Shown: piece after piece, positions 56,444 through 64,000 of the stretch | Numbering within the stretch: position 1 is the first letter of the stretch | How the letters are laid out: each line of letters starts with the position of its first letter | DNA from: Frigoribacterium sp. PhB116 | GTDB taxonomy: Bacteria; Actinomycetota; Actinomycetes; Actinomycetales; Microbacteriaceae | DNA: 64,000 bases | Assembly (NCBI RefSeq): GCF_004364285.1 | Contig: NZ_SOBE01000005.1 | Coordinates: 1 to 64,000 of the forward strand | Direction of reading: 5' to 3' | Position numbers and translations under genes: made by a program | Notes under the pieces: generated by a model | Told to the model about the DNA's origin: nothing | Databases searched by the model: none | What the model saw: the letters and a program-made list of their open reading frames with translations, nothing else

Positions 56444-57679
56444 TCAGCGGCGGGCGGGCTCGCGAGCAGCGCCCGAGGCGACGCCCGCGACGGCGATCAG
56501 GGCGAGCACGACCCAGAGGCCGTTCAGCAGACCGAGGCGCTCGCCGAGGAAGCCGATCAGGGGCGGCATCGCCAGGAACGCGACGTAGCCGATCGTGGCG
56601 ACGGCGCTCACGCGTGCGGCGGCGACGCGCGGGTCGTCAGCCGCTGCGGACAGCCCGACGGGGAACCCGAGCGCCGAGCCGAGCCCCCACGCGACGACGC
56701 CGACGACGGCGAGCCACGGCGCAGGGGCGACGATGACGAGGGTGAGCCCGAGGACGGCGGCCACGGCCGACAGCCGCAGCATCACCACGCGTCCGAAGCG
56801 GTCGAGCAGCGGAGACCCCGCCACGCGGGCGACGGTCATCGCCGTGACGAAGACGAAGAACACGACGGCCCCGCCCGAGTTGCTGAGGCCGTGGCCGTCG
56901 ACCATCGCGAGGGCGAGCCAGTCGTTCGCCGACCCCTCGGCCGTCGCCATCCCGAGCACGATCAGGCCGATCAGCACGGTGCCCGGCGTCGTCCAGACCG
57001 CCAGGCGCGAACGCCACCCCGAGGAGGCGCCTGCTGGCTCGTCGTCCGAGGTCGCGTGCCCTAGGTCCTCCGACTGCATCTGCCGGGTCACCACGACGGC
57101 GACGCCGGCGAGCACGACGGCGAGGAGCGACACGTGCACGGCGACGGGGACGCCGGCGGCCTCCGCCGCCGCGCTGAGGAGCGCGCCGACCATCGTGCCG
57201 AGGCTGAAGGCGGCGTGGAACAGCGGCATGACCGTGCGGCCGAGCACCCGCTCGGCGGCGGCGCCCGAGACGTTCATCGCGACGTCGCACAGCCCGTTGC
57301 CGAGGCCGAAGACCGCGAGGCCGACCACGATGCCGAGGAACCCCGCGCCGAGGTCGACGCTGAGGCCTGCGGCGACGAGGCCCGCGGCCGCCGTGACGAG
57401 CGAGCCGAGCACGGCACGCCGGGCACCGACGGCCGCGATGACGTGGCTCGAGAGCGTGATGCCCACGATCGACCCGACGCTGAGCCCGGTGACGAGCAGC
57501 CCCATCTCGAGCGTGCTGGCGTCGAGCGCGTCGCGGACGGCGGGCACGCGGCCGAGCCAGGTCGCGATGCCCAGGCCGGACAGGCCGAAGACGACGAAGA
57601 GGGCGTTCCGCCAGGCGACCACCTGCCGACGGGTGAGCCCGCCGTCGTAGGTGCGCTGGTCGGCGGGGGCGGCGGTCAT
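56444..57679 (-). CDS. MFS transporter, YbjJ/FucP-like
   Basis: A 411-residue transporter with 12 helices (RNALFVVFGLSGLGIATWLGRVP at the start; GLGNGLCDVAMNVSGAAAERV, a motif of the YbjJ group). The group includes sugar-phosphate or small-metabolite exporters and importers of unsettled substrate. The ATG lies 27 bp from a perfect palindromic operator and diverges from a LacI-family regulator, which probably controls it. Confidence 0.88.
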   Translation of the reverse strand: MTAAPADQRTYDGGLTRRQVVAWRNALFVVFGLSGLGIATWLGRVPAVRDALDASTLEMGLLVTGLSVGSIVGITLSSHVIAAVGARRAVLGSLVTAAAGLVAAGLSVDLGAGFLGIVVGLAVFGLGNGLCDVAMNVSGAAAERVLGRTVMPLFHAAFSLGTMVGALLSAAAEAAGVPVAVHVSLLAVVLAGVAVVVTRQMQSEDLGHATSDDEPAGASSGWRSRLAVWTTPGTVLIGLIVLGMATAEGSANDWLALAMVDGHGLSNSGGAVVFFVFVTAMTVARVAGSPLLDRFGRVVMLRLSAVAAVLGLTLVIVAPAPWLAVVGVVAWGLGSALGFPVGLSAAADDPRVAAARVSAVATIGYVAFLAMPPLIGFLGERLGLLNGLWVVLALIAVAGVASGAAREPARR

Positions 57680-57706
57680 GGCTGTGTCACCTCGGACGTC
57701 GGTGTT

Positions 57707-57720
57707 CGAATCGATTCGAT
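57707..57720. promoter_or_regulatory. Probable LacI-family operator
   Basis: TCGAATCGATTCGA is a perfect 14-bp palindrome with the central CG typical of LacI-type operators. It lies between the divergent MFS gene and the LacI gene, 28 bp upstream of the MFS start. Confidence 0.7.
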
Positions 57721-57815
57721 CGCCAGCGTAGGGCGTCGGGGCGGCGACCGCCAGGGGCCCGGCGGGCCCGGTCGCGGGCGCGGCGGCCGACGGCCGTGGG
57801 CCCGGCTCCGTCGGC

Positions 57816-57821
57816 TAGGCT
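57816..57821 (+). promoter_or_regulatory. -10 box of the LacI gene (leaderless)
   Basis: TAGGCT ends 7 nt before the ATG at 57829 and no ribosome-binding site intervenes. Confidence 0.6.
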
Positions 57822-57828
57822 GCGGCCC

Positions 57829-58896
57829 ATGAGCCGGGCAGAGGGCGAGGTCGCCGCGAGGCCGACCCTCGCCGCGGTCGCGCGGGCGGCCGGGGTCAGC
57901 GCGAGCACCGCCTCCTTGGCCTTCAGCGGTGCCGGCCCCGTCTCGGACGAGACGCGCAGCCGCGTCTTGGCCGTCGCCGCCGACCTCGGCTACGGCGGGC
58001 CCGACCCCCGCGCCCGGTCGCTGCGCCGCGGCCGCTCGGGCATCGTCGGCGCCGTCCTCGAGGACACCCTGAGCAACGCCTTCCGCGACCCGATCAACGT
58101 GGCGATGCTCGACGGCATCGCCGACGTCACGGGCCCGGCCGACAACAGCCTGCTGCTGCTCACCGAGACCGAGGGCGAGCACACCCGCCTGCTCGACGCC
58201 CCGGTCGACGCGCTCGTGCTGTTCGGCTGCAGCACGCGCCTCGATGCCTCCGTGTCGACGGTGCGACGTCGAGGGATCCCGCTGGTGTCGATCGAGGCGC
58301 CGCCGATGGAGGGCGTCCTCGACATCGGCGAGGACAACGTGGGCGCGTCCCGGCTGCTGGCGCAGCACCTCCACGACCTCGGCCACCGCCGCGTCGCCGT
58401 CGTCGCGCTCGAGCTGGGCCCGGGTCGCGAGACCGGGGACATCACCGACGCACGGGTCGCGGCGGGCACGACCTGGCCTGCACTCGAGCGGCTGCGCGGC
58501 ACGCGCCTGGTCTACCCCGACGCCGGCGGGCTCGTCACGCGCGGCAGCTGGACGTCCGAGGGGCACCGCGCCGGCACGCAGCTGCTCGACGTGCCCGCGT
58601 CCGAGCGCCCGACGGCGATCATCGCCCAGAGCGACCTGCTGGCCTCGGGCGTCATCGCTGCGGCGGCGGACCTCGGCCTCTCGGTGCCCGGCGACCTCAG
58701 CGTCGTCGGCTACGACGGGGTTCGGCTCGACGACCCCCGGGCCGCCGACCTGACCACCGTGGTGCAGCCCGCGGTCGAGAAGGGCCGCGCGGCCGGTCGA
58801 GCCGTGCTCGCGCTGCTCGCGGGCGAGGCCGCCACGGGCACGATCTTCACGAGCGTGTTCCGCCCGGGCTCGACGACGGCTCCGCCGCGCGCCTGA
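57829..58896 (+). CDS. LacI-family transcriptional regulator
   Basis: A 355-residue regulator. The helix-turn-helix reads TLAAVARAAGVSASTASLAFSG with the hinge helix RSLRRGRSG slightly further on, followed by a periplasmic-binding-type effector domain (VVGYDGVRLDDPRAADLTTVVQP near the end). It probably represses the divergent MFS gene through the palindrome at 57707-57720; the effector is unknown. An earlier ATG at 57796 is possible but would leave the -10 box inside the gene. Confidence 0.92.
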   Translation: MSRAEGEVAARPTLAAVARAAGVSASTASLAFSGAGPVSDETRSRVLAVAADLGYGGPDPRARSLRRGRSGIVGAVLEDTLSNAFRDPINVAMLDGIADVTGPADNSLLLLTETEGEHTRLLDAPVDALVLFGCSTRLDASVSTVRRRGIPLVSIEAPPMEGVLDIGEDNVGASRLLAQHLHDLGHRRVAVVALELGPGRETGDITDARVAAGTTWPALERLRGTRLVYPDAGGLVTRGSWTSEGHRAGTQLLDVPASERPTAIIAQSDLLASGVIAAAADLGLSVPGDLSVVGYDGVRLDDPRAADLTTVVQPAVEKGRAAGRAVLALLAGEAATGTIFTSVFRPGSTTAPPRA

Positions 58897-58910
58897 CGCT
58901 CGGTCGCCGG

Positions 58911-60236
58911 TCAGCGTGCGCCGACCACCATCCACCGGTCGGTGCGGGCGCGCAGGCCGAGCGTGACCGCGCGGGCGCCGATGTAGCCGAGGCCGAACGT
59001 GAGCCACAGCGCGACCGCACCGGCCGTGCCGGGGCCGACCCGCGCCTCCACCGGGAGCAGCAGCGCGAGGTAGACCAGCACGCTGACGACGCTGGCGACG
59101 GCGAGGTACCGGGCGTCGCCGGCGCCGAGCAGCACCCCGTCGAGCACGAAGACGAAGCCCGCCAGCGGGATCCCGACGGCCATCGCGACCACCACCGAGG
59201 GCAGCAGTGCGCGCACCCCCTCGTCGCTGCTGAAGACGGGCGCGAGCACCGGGGCGAGCACGGCGAGCAGGGCGCCGAGCAGCACGCCGCCGCCGACGCC
59301 GAACAGCATCAGCCGCCGAGTGATCGCCCGCACGCGCGCGCGGTCGCCCTGGCCGAGCGCGTGCCCGACCATGGCCTGCCCCGCGATCGCGAGGGCGTCG
59401 AGGGCGAACGCGAGCGTGCTGAACAGCGTCAGCGCGATCTGGATCACGGCGAGCCCGGCGACCCCCGAGGAGGCGGCGGCCGCGACGGTCGCGACGAGCG
59501 CGGCCCGCAGGCCCGCGTTCCGCACCAGCAGCCACGCGCCCGAGCGGGCGGTCCGGCCCACCCCGGCGAGGCCGGGACGGAGGTCGGCGCCGACGTCGCG
59601 TGCCGCCCGGACGGCGATGACGACGTAGACGGCGGCCATGCCCCACTGCGCGACGACGGTGCCCGCCGCGGAGCCGGCGATGCCCCAGCCGAAGCCGTAG
59701 AGGAACAGCGCGTTGAGGGCGGCGTTGGCCGCGAACCCGACGCCGGCGACGACGAGGGGCGTGCGGGTGTCCTGCAGGCCGCGGAGCAGACCCGTCGCCG
59801 CGATGACGACCAGCATGCCCGGCAGGCCGATCAGCGAGACGGAGAGGTACGTCGTAGCGGCGCGGGCCACGTCGGCGTCGACCCCGAAGAGGCCGACGAG
59901 CGGCTCGGCGACGAACGCGCCGGCGACGGCGATCGCGACGCCGACGAACAGGGCGAACCAGAGGCCGTCGACGCCGGCGCGGATCGCCCCGCGACGGTCG
60001 CCCGCGCCCAGGCGCCGAGCGACGGTCGGGGTCGTCGCGTAGGCGAGGAAGATCAGCAGGCCGAGCGCCGTCTGCAGGATCACGCTCGCGACGCCCAGGC
60101 CCGCGAGCGGGACGGAGCCGAGGTGCCCGACGAGGGCCGTGTCGGTGAGGAGGAACAGCGGCTCGGCCACGAGCGCACCCAGCGCGGGCAGGGCCAGGCG
60201 GAGGATCTCGCGGTCGAGCGGCGACCGGAGGCGCAC
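58911..60236 (-). CDS. MATE efflux protein, DinF type
   Basis: A 441-residue exporter with 12 helices. It begins at GTG with RLRSPLDREILRLALPALGALVAEPLF; TDTALVGHLG and IAGQAMVGHALGQGD are MATE motifs. Such proteins exchange drugs or oxidised metabolites for protons or sodium. It starts 2 bp after the uracil permease stop and is probably co-transcribed with it. It converges on the LacI gene, 14 bp apart. Confidence 0.92.
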   Translation of the reverse strand: MRLRSPLDREILRLALPALGALVAEPLFLLTDTALVGHLGSVPLAGLGVASVILQTALGLLIFLAYATTPTVARRLGAGDRRGAIRAGVDGLWFALFVGVAIAVAGAFVAEPLVGLFGVDADVARAATTYLSVSLIGLPGMLVVIAATGLLRGLQDTRTPLVVAGVGFAANAALNALFLYGFGWGIAGSAAGTVVAQWGMAAVYVVIAVRAARDVGADLRPGLAGVGRTARSGAWLLVRNAGLRAALVATVAAAASSGVAGLAVIQIALTLFSTLAFALDALAIAGQAMVGHALGQGDRARVRAITRRLMLFGVGGGVLLGALLAVLAPVLAPVFSSDEGVRALLPSVVVAMAVGIPLAGFVFVLDGVLLGAGDARYLAVASVVSVLVYLALLLPVEARVGPGTAGAVALWLTFGLGYIGARAVTLGLRARTDRWMVVGAR

Positions 60237-60238
60237 GT

Positions 60239-61504
60239 CTAGTCGGTGCCGCGGAGGCGGCCGACCACGGTCATCAGGTGGTAGACGACGATGGCGGCGA
60301 CGGTGCCGAGGATGATGCCGCCGAAGCTCGCGCCGCCGAGCGCGAAGGTGAAGTCGGCGATGCCCATGATCAGGGCGACGCCGGCCGTCAGCTGGTTCTT
60401 CGGGCGGCTGAAGTCGACCTCGTTCTCGACCCAGATGCGGATGCCGATGACGCCGATCAGGCCGTAGAGCGCCGTCGTGACGCCGCCGAGGACCCCTGGC
60501 GGGATGGTGAAGATGACGGCGCCGATCTTGGGCGAGAGGCCGAGGAGGATCGCGACGAGGCCCGCGACCCAGTACGCGGCGGTCGAGAACACGCGCGTGG
60601 CGCTCATCACGCCGATGTTCTCGCCGTAGGTGGTGGTCGCCGAGCCGCCGCCGAGACCGGCGAGCACGGTGCTCAGGCCGTCGGCGAAGAGGGCGCGACC
60701 GGTCAGCGGGTCGAGGTCGCGCTTCGTGAGCTGCCCGACGCCCTTCACGTGGCCGACGTTCTCGGCGATGAGGGCGAGCACGACGGGCAGGAACCCGAGG
60801 TAGATCGGCAGCTGGGCCAGGTCGAACGCGGGCGCCGTGAAGGTCGGCAGCCCGATCCAGGCGGCGTCGCCGACGGCGCTGAAGTCGACCTCGCCGAGCA
60901 GCACGGCGGCGACGTAGCCGACGACGACGCCGACGAAGATCGACAGGCGGCCGAGGAGGCCCGTGAAGAGCACGGCGCTCAGCACCACGGCGGCGAGCGT
61001 GATGACGGCGGTGAGCGGGGCCTGCGCGAAGTTGTCGCGCGCCGCGGGCGCCAGGTTGAAGCCGATCAGGGCGACGATGGCGCCGCTGACGACCGGGGGC
61101 AGCAGCGCGTTGATCCAGCGCGTGCCGGCGAGGTGCACGACGACGCCGACGATCGCCAGCAGGGCGCCGACGACGATGATGCCGCTGAGCGCGAGCGGGA
61201 TGCCCCCGATGTCGGTCGCCGCTCCGATCGGGGCGAGGAACGCGAACGACGACCCGAGGTAGCTCGGCAGCTTGTTCTTCGTGATGATCAGGAACAACAG
61301 CGTGCCGATGCCCGAGAAGAGCAGGGTCGTGCTCGGCGGGAAGCCCGTGATGATCGGCACGAGGAACGTCGCGCCGAACATGGCGACGACGTGCTGACCG
61401 CCCAGGCCGATGGTGCGCGGCCAGGTGAGCCGCTCCTCCGGGGCGACGATCTCGGTGGAGTCGACCGTCTTGCCGTCGCCGTGCAGTGCCCAGGGGAGTG
61501 CCAT
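60239..61504 (-). CDS. uraA: Uracil/xanthine permease (NCS2 family)
   Basis: A 421-residue transporter with about 14 membrane segments. GLGGQHVVAMFGATFLVPIITG and the substrate motif IALIAENVGHVKGVGQLT point to uracil specificity; GGGSATTTYGENIGVMSATRVFS carries the second conserved Glu. The ATG at 61504 is preferred over 61549 because TACAGT (61517-61512) sits 7 nt upstream, marking a leaderless start, and the longer frame would cross that promoter. Confidence 0.93.
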   Translation of the reverse strand: MALPWALHGDGKTVDSTEIVAPEERLTWPRTIGLGGQHVVAMFGATFLVPIITGFPPSTTLLFSGIGTLLFLIITKNKLPSYLGSSFAFLAPIGAATDIGGIPLALSGIIVVGALLAIVGVVVHLAGTRWINALLPPVVSGAIVALIGFNLAPAARDNFAQAPLTAVITLAAVVLSAVLFTGLLGRLSIFVGVVVGYVAAVLLGEVDFSAVGDAAWIGLPTFTAPAFDLAQLPIYLGFLPVVLALIAENVGHVKGVGQLTKRDLDPLTGRALFADGLSTVLAGLGGGSATTTYGENIGVMSATRVFSTAAYWVAGLVAILLGLSPKIGAVIFTIPPGVLGGVTTALYGLIGVIGIRIWVENEVDFSRPKNQLTAGVALIMGIADFTFALGGASFGGIILGTVAAIVVYHLMTVVGRLRGTD

Positions 61505-61511
61505 GGGCAGA

Positions 61512-61517
61512 ACTGTA
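61512..61517 (-). promoter_or_regulatory. -10 box of uraA (leaderless)
   Basis: TACAGT on the minus strand ends 7 nt before the uraA ATG. Confidence 0.55.
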
Positions 61518-61619
61518 GCGGCGCGCTGTTTCCTGCTCGTTTCCTGCACCGCGCCTGTGGAGGGGCAGGGCGCTCTGCACAGGCCCTGCCGCGTCGGGCG
61601 CGGCGTCGCCGGCCCCGCC

Positions 61620-61625
61620 TAGGCT
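61620..61625 (+). promoter_or_regulatory. -10 box of the M13 peptidase gene (leaderless)
   Basis: TAGGCT ends 7 nt before the ATG at 61633. Confidence 0.6.
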
Positions 61626-61632
61626 GGCGGAC

Positions 61633-63597
61633 ATGACGACCGACGCGCTGTCCTCCGGCATCACCACCGACGAGCTCGACCCGGGCGTGCGCCCTCAGGA
61701 CGACCTGTTCCGCCACGTCAACGGGCGGTGGATCGAGCGGACCGAGATCCCCGACGACAAGGCGCGCTTCGGCTCCTTCTACCTCCTCGCAGAAGAGGCG
61801 GAGGCGGCGGTCCGCGACATCGTGCACGAGTCGCAGTCGGCCGAGCCGGGCACCGAGGCACGCAAGGTCGGCGACCTGTTCACCAGCTTCACCGACGAGG
61901 CCCGGGTGGAGGCGCTCGGCGCCGAGCCGCTGCGCCCGCTCCTCGAGACGGTCGCGTCCGTCGACGACGTGCCCGGGCTGCTCCGCCTCGTCGGCGCCTT
62001 CGAGAAGCAGGGCGTCGCGAGCTTCGTCCAGCTCTTCGTCGACAACGACCCGGGTGACCCCACGCGGTACGTCGTGCAGGTCGAGCAGGGCGGCCTGGGG
62101 CTGCCCGACGAGTCCTACTACCGCGAGGAGAAGAGCGAGGCGATCCGCACCTCCTACGTTGCCTTCGTCTCGCGCATGCTGGGGCTCGCGGGCCTCGACG
62201 ACGCCGACGAGCGGGCCTCGCGCGTGATGCAGCTCGAGACGGCCATCGCCTCGCACCACTGGGACAACGTGGCCACCCGCGACAGCGACGCGACCTACAA
62301 CCTGCTGCCGTGGTCCGAGGCCGCCGCGCTCGCCGAGGGCGTCGACCTCGACGTGTGGCGCGACGCGGTGGGCGCGCCCGCCGGCGTCTTCGACGAGGTG
62401 GTCGTGCGCGAGCCCTCGTTCGTGACGGGCCTGTCCGGGCTGATGACCGACGAGCAGCTCCCGGCCTGGCAGGACTGGCTGCGCTGGCAGGTCGTCCGCT
62501 CGTTCGCCGCGTACCTGTCGTCGGCCTTCGTCGAAGCGAACTTCGACTTCTACGGGCGCACCCTGACGGGCACCCCCGTGCAGCGGGCCCGCTGGAAGCG
62601 CGGCGTCTCGTTCGTCGAGGGCGCCATGGGCGAGGCCGTCGGCCGCATCTACGTCGAGCGCCACTTCGCGCCCGAGGCGAAGGAGGCGATGGACGTGCTG
62701 GTCGAGAACCTCGTCGAGGCCTACCGTCGCAGCATCGCCGACCTGTCGTGGATGACGGACGAGACGCGGGCGCGCGCCCTCGACAAGCTCGAGAAGTTCA
62801 CGCCCAAGATCGGCTTCCCCGTGAAGTGGCGCGACTACTCGGCCCTCGAGGTCGACCCCGGCGACCTCGTCGGCAACGTCCGGGCCTCGGCCGTCGTCGG
62901 CTTCGACCGCGAGCTGGGCAAGATCGGCCAGCCGATCGACCGCGACGAGTGGTTCATGACGCCGCAGACCATCAACGCGTACTACAACCCCGGCTTCAAC
63001 GAGATCGTGTTCCCGGCGGCCATCCTCCAGTTCCCCTTCTTCGACGCGAGCCGCGACGCCGCGGCCAACTACGGTGCGATCGGCGCCGTGATCGGCCACG
63101 AGATCGGCCACGGCTTCGACGACCAGGGCTCGAAGTACGACGGCGACGGCAAGCTGACCGACTGGTGGACGCCGGCCGACCGCGAGGCCTTCGAGCGCCT
63201 CACGACCTCGCTCATCTCGCAGTACGACGCCCTCGCCCCGGCACAGGTGCCCGAGCACCACGTCAACGGCGCGCTCACGATCGGCGAGAACATCGGCGAC
63301 CTCGGCGGGCTGTCCATCGCCTACGACGCGTACCTGATCTCGCTCGACGGTGCCGAGGCGCCCGTGATCGACGGGATGACGGGGGCTCAGCGCTTCTTCC
63401 TCAGCTGGGCGCAGGCGTGGCAGATCAAGCTCCGCGACGAGGAGGCGATCCGGCTGCTGTCGATCGACCCGCACTCGCCCAACGAGTTCCGCTGCAACCA
63501 GATCGTGCGCAACATCGACGACTTCTACGACGCGTTCGAGCTGACGGAGTCCGACGCGCTCTGGCTCCCCGCCGAGCAGCGCGTCACGATCTGGTAG
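61633..63597 (+). CDS. M13 family zinc metallopeptidase (neprilysin/PepO)
   Basis: A 654-residue endopeptidase. The zinc motif is VIGHEIGHGFDDQG (about 487-500), the third ligand is in GENIGDLGGLSIAYDA, and the substrate-binding NAYYNPGFNEIVFPAAILQ lies before it. The end CNQIVRNIDDFYDAFE is typical. There is no signal peptide or N-terminal membrane helix, so a cytoplasmic location is likely, as for many actinobacterial homologues. Confidence 0.95.
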   Translation: MTTDALSSGITTDELDPGVRPQDDLFRHVNGRWIERTEIPDDKARFGSFYLLAEEAEAAVRDIVHESQSAEPGTEARKVGDLFTSFTDEARVEALGAEPLRPLLETVASVDDVPGLLRLVGAFEKQGVASFVQLFVDNDPGDPTRYVVQVEQGGLGLPDESYYREEKSEAIRTSYVAFVSRMLGLAGLDDADERASRVMQLETAIASHHWDNVATRDSDATYNLLPWSEAAALAEGVDLDVWRDAVGAPAGVFDEVVVREPSFVTGLSGLMTDEQLPAWQDWLRWQVVRSFAAYLSSAFVEANFDFYGRTLTGTPVQRARWKRGVSFVEGAMGEAVGRIYVERHFAPEAKEAMDVLVENLVEAYRRSIADLSWMTDETRARALDKLEKFTPKIGFPVKWRDYSALEVDPGDLVGNVRASAVVGFDRELGKIGQPIDRDEWFMTPQTINAYYNPGFNEIVFPAAILQFPFFDASRDAAANYGAIGAVIGHEIGHGFDDQGSKYDGDGKLTDWWTPADREAFERLTTSLISQYDALAPAQVPEHHVNGALTIGENIGDLGGLSIAYDAYLISLDGAEAPVIDGMTGAQRFFLSWAQAWQIKLRDEEAIRLLSIDPHSPNEFRCNQIVRNIDDFYDAFELTESDALWLPAEQRVTIW

Positions 63598-63599
63598 CC

Positions 63600-64000
63600 G
63601 TGCCGCCCGCGGAGGGCCCGATCGGCCGGGAGGATCTGCCCGGTCGAGAGGGGCAGCCCGACCACGAGGGGCAGCCTGACCACGAGGGGCTGTCCGGTCA
63701 GGGAGTCCCGCGTCGGCCCGGCCGGCCCGGCCGGCACAGCAGTCGGGCGGACGAGGCGGTCGAGGCAGGGCGGCACGCGCCGCCCTCGCCGCCGGCGGGT
63801 CTCGGGGGAGCGCTGACGGCCCTGGGCGACCTCGCGGCCGAGGGCGTGACGGTCTCCGCGTCGGTCTGGGACCTCGACGACGGTACCGAGCTGCTCGCCG
63901 TCGACGACCGCGTCGTGCTGCCCGTCGGACAGCTCGGGGCCGTGCTGCTGCTGATCGAGGTCAGCGCGCAGATCGAGGCAGGTCAGCTCGGCGCCCTCGA
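63600..64000 (+). CDS. Beta-lactamase-fold (serine hydrolase-like) protein, truncated, catalytic motif missing
   Basis: A frame open from GTG 63600 to the window edge (133 codons). The first 70 residues are Pro, Gly, Arg and Asp-rich with two QPDHEG repeats from an 18-bp tandem (63654-63671, 63672-63689). The rest resembles the start of class A beta-lactamase-like domains (SASVWDLDDGTELLAVDDRVVLPV). Where SxxK is expected the sequence reads GQLGA, so the nucleophile Ser and the Lys are both absent. It starts 2 nt after the peptidase stop. No ribosome-binding site is evident. The fold call is inference. Confidence 0.55.
   Translation, partial: MPPAEGPIGREDLPGREGQPDHEGQPDHEGLSGQGVPRRPGRPGRHSSRADEAVEAGRHAPPSPPAGLGGALTALGDLAAEGVTVSASVWDLDDGTELLAVDDRVVLPVGQLGAVLLLIEVSAQIEAGQLGAL

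Noticed and set aside
50000-64000. Defence island or prophage in the accessory half
   Set aside because: The genes are transporters, repair and metabolic enzymes with host-like base composition; no integrase, restriction, toxin-antitoxin or phage structural gene is recognisable.

Overview
The window is a GC-rich (about 70% by eye) stretch of an actinobacterial chromosome spanning the replication origin. Gene order matches the origin region of high-GC Gram-positives: dnaB-rplI-rpsR-ssb-rpsF, cca-(DUF6049)-murJ-trxB-trxA, parB-parA-rsmG-jag-yidC-yidD-rnpA-rpmH, then dnaA-oriC-dnaN-gnd-recF-DUF721-gyrB-gyrA, then ppiA-rhomboid-crgA-srtE-trpG and the pknB-pknA-pbpA-rodA-pstP-fhaB-fhaA cell-wall signalling operon with a tRNA-Leu. 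Protein sequences and the presence of NucS and CrgA point to Actinobacteria, most likely Microbacteriaceae (Frigoribacterium, Clavibacter or Curtobacterium type). That assignment is inference from gene content only.

Layout. 1-3.1 kb: the end of an unknown gene, then a divergent pair of possible antibiotic-resistance genes (APH-like kinase and ABC-F ATPase) with structured leaders. 3.2-7.3 kb: dnaB, a DnaA-box-rich intergenic region, and the bS6-SSB-bS18-bL9 operon with a predicted bS6:bS18 autoregulatory leader. 7.3-15.9 kb: an orphan solute-binding protein behind cca, then a cell-envelope and redox block (DUF6049, MurJ, TrxB, TrxA). 16-22.4 kb: an aminotransferase, a Ddl-like ligase, and parAB with five parS sites, two of which run into terminator hairpins. 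22.5-24.4 kb: membrane insertion and RNase P. 24.7-35.8 kb: replication initiation and gyrase. 35.8-36.1 kb: tRNA-Ile and tRNA-Ala, followed by three 22-nt palindromes. 36.3-49.9 kb: peptidyl-prolyl isomerase, rhomboid, CrgA, sortase E, and the Ser/Thr kinase and peptidoglycan-elongation operon. From 50 kb the content becomes accessory: a probable gene remnant beside tRNA-Leu, SRAP (HMCES/YedK), a universal stress protein, cation efflux, an NmrA-like reductase, two MFS transporters, HAD phosphatase, NucS, a LacI regulator, a MATE exporter, uracil permease, M13 peptidase, and a truncated beta-lactamase-like gene lacking the catalytic motif.

I see no prophage, intact insertion sequence, CRISPR array or multi-gene defence island. 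The less ordinary signals are regulatory and structural: DnaA boxes lying over the predicted dnaB promoter and between the convergent rhomboid and crgA genes; parS sites built into terminators; a palindrome present in two copies (1.2 and 5.1 kb); covarying tandem palindromes after the tRNAs; and seven genes whose -10 box sits 6-7 nt before the start codon, indicating leaderless mRNAs. All calls were made by reading the sequence; no database search was run.
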